Shown piece after piece: positions 6,202-6,845 of a stretch of DNA of 6,845 bases. Source of the DNA: Deltaproteobacteria bacterium (lineage in GTDB: Bacteria > Desulfobacterota > Desulfomonilia > UBA1062); assembly GCA_020053185.1 (NCBI GenBank), contig JAGVNP010000226.1:1-6845 (forward strand). The letters run 5' to 3'. The notes under the pieces are model-generated. The model was not told where the DNA came from and made no database searches. It saw nothing but the letters and a program-made list of their open reading frames with translations. How positions within the stretch are numbered: position 1 is the stretch's first letter; every line of letters begins with the position of its first letter. The translations under genes and the position numbers were made by a program.

Positions 6202-6845
6202 TCGTCCATTCCTCAATCATGTATTTGTAGCCCTGCTCTGCAAGAAAAACCTGACGCTTGTGGGCAAAAAACTCTTCCGAAGAATGCTCTGTCACCAGAC
6301 TATAGAATGTAGACACCCTCTCTTTTGGTCTGAGTATCCTGCCGAGCCGCTGCGCTTCTTCCTGCCTTGACCCGAATGTCCCTGAGATCTGGATTGCAAC
6401 CGAAGCATCAGGCAGATCGATTGCAAAATTTGCCACCTTTGAGACCACAAGAACAGGGATCTCGCCGGATCGAAATAACTGATAAAGTTTGTCTCTGGTG
6501 CTATTAGAAGTAGTCCCGGTTATCAAAGGCGCATCCAAAAGAGATGCCATCTGTTTAAGCTGATTTATGTACTGCCCTATTACCAGAACAGGTTCATTCT
6601 TGTGATTCGTAAGAATCTTTTTCACTACAGTATCTTTATAGGGATTTTCGGATGCGATCCTGAACTTGGATCTGTCTGTTGCACTGTCGTAGTCGCTCTT
6701 TTTATCTTTGGGAAAAGGAAGCCTGATCTCATAGCAGACTGCCTCTGCAATAAATCCTTTTTGCTCAAGTTCTTTCCATGGGACATCATAGCACTTGGGG
6801 CCTATAAGCGAGAATGTATCTTCTTCAAGACCATCTTCCCGTATA
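6185..6845 (-). CDS. XPB/Ssl2-family DNA helicase, C-terminal half (5' end beyond window)
   Basis: Superfamily 2 DNA helicase of the XPB/Ssl2/ERCC3 type, an ATP-driven 3'-5' DNA translocase in characterised members. Only the last 219 residues are in the window; the frame is open to the right edge, so GTG 6625 is an internal Val and not the start. The visible part begins just after helicase motif III with IREDGLEEDTFSLIGPKCYD, a very XPB-like string, then DVPWKELEQKGFIAEAVCYEIRLP. Helicase domain 2 follows: motif IV (VLVIGQYINQL), motif V region (LVVSKVANFAIDLPDASVAIQI), and motif VI QRLGRILRPK (6352-6323) with its arginine fingers. The C-terminus (STFYSLVTEHSSEEFFAHKRQ, then LAEQGYKYMIEEW) is also typical of XPB. 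The stop lies inside the helicase-associated partner gene. No Bax1-type nuclease is visible in the window, so the archaeal XPB-Bax1 arrangement is not seen here. Confidence 0.92.
   Translation of the reverse strand, partial: IREDGLEEDTFSLIGPKCYDVPWKELEQKGFIAEAVCYEIRLPFPKDKKSDYDSATDRSKFRIASENPYKDTVVKKILTNHKNEPVLVIGQYINQLKQMASLLDAPLITGTTSNSTRDKLYQLFRSGEIPVLVVSKVANFAIDLPDASVAIQISGTFGSRQEEAQRLGRILRPKERVSTFYSLVTEHSSEEFFAHKRQVFLAEQGYKYMIEEWTIEDFN
6210..6214 (-). promoter_or_regulatory. Ribosome binding site favouring the TTG start at 6201
   Basis: On the minus strand GAGGA lies 8 nt upstream of TTG 6201, within the last codons of the XPB gene. The earlier TTG at 6216 has no comparable motif, so this site argues for the shorter partner protein. 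Terminating XPB ribosomes would stop 17 nt further on, consistent with coupling. Confidence 0.45.

Noticed and set aside
6185..6625. Short standalone helicase C-terminal protein starting at GTG 6625
   Set aside because: The frame is open to the right edge, and the upstream codons encode XPB-specific sequence (REDGLEEDTFSLIGPK). It is therefore a partial full-length XPB gene, not a 146-aa protein.

Overview
The window reads as ordinary bacterial chromosome from a Gram-negative (double-membrane) organism. It carries an outer-membrane-type lipoprotein signal, a periplasmic BepA-like protease and two exported peptidoglycan-trimming enzymes. Base composition is moderately AT-rich. The mix of genes (a Csd4/Csd6-like pair, a bacterial XPB helicase with its partner, and a CTGAATTCTGGCTAC-type intergenic repeat) would suit a Desulfobacterota- or Nitrospirota-like lineage. 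That placement is inference; no marker gene in the window fixes the taxon. I see no RNA genes, CRISPR arrays, insertion sequences or phage genes.

Left region (1-2293, minus strand): two overlapping genes transcribed right to left. The first is a lipoprotein with a YkuD (L,D-transpeptidase/L,D-carboxypeptidase) domain and a C-terminal NTF2-like domain, the architecture of Csd6/Pgp2. The second, cut by the left edge, is an exported M14/M99 zinc carboxypeptidase that resembles Csd4/Pgp1. In Helicobacter and Campylobacter these two activities trim peptidoglycan stem peptides in succession and set helical cell shape. Here they sit side by side as an apparent operon.

Middle region (2294-4320, plus strand): a divergent intergenic region with a good sigma70-like promoter drives a 135-aa membrane-anchored protein of unknown function. 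This is followed by a secreted M48 metalloprotease with a C-terminal TPR-like region (BepA/YfgC type, envelope quality control). All the genes from 1 to 4320 therefore belong to the cell envelope.

Intergenic 4321-4446: the convergent gap between the M48 gene and the next minus-strand gene is almost filled by an imperfect inverted repeat built from short recurring words.

Right region (4447-6845, minus strand): an XPB/Ssl2-family DNA helicase, cut by the right edge, overlaps a downstream gene for a 584-589-aa protein. That protein has a helicase-associated (Helicase_C_3-like) domain and a WYL-like C-terminal domain. The two are probably co-translated and act together on DNA, as a repair or genome-maintenance module or possibly a defence module.

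The observations most worth following up are the M99/YkuD cell-shape-type pair and the XPB plus helicase-associated/WYL pair. Neither is certain to be new.
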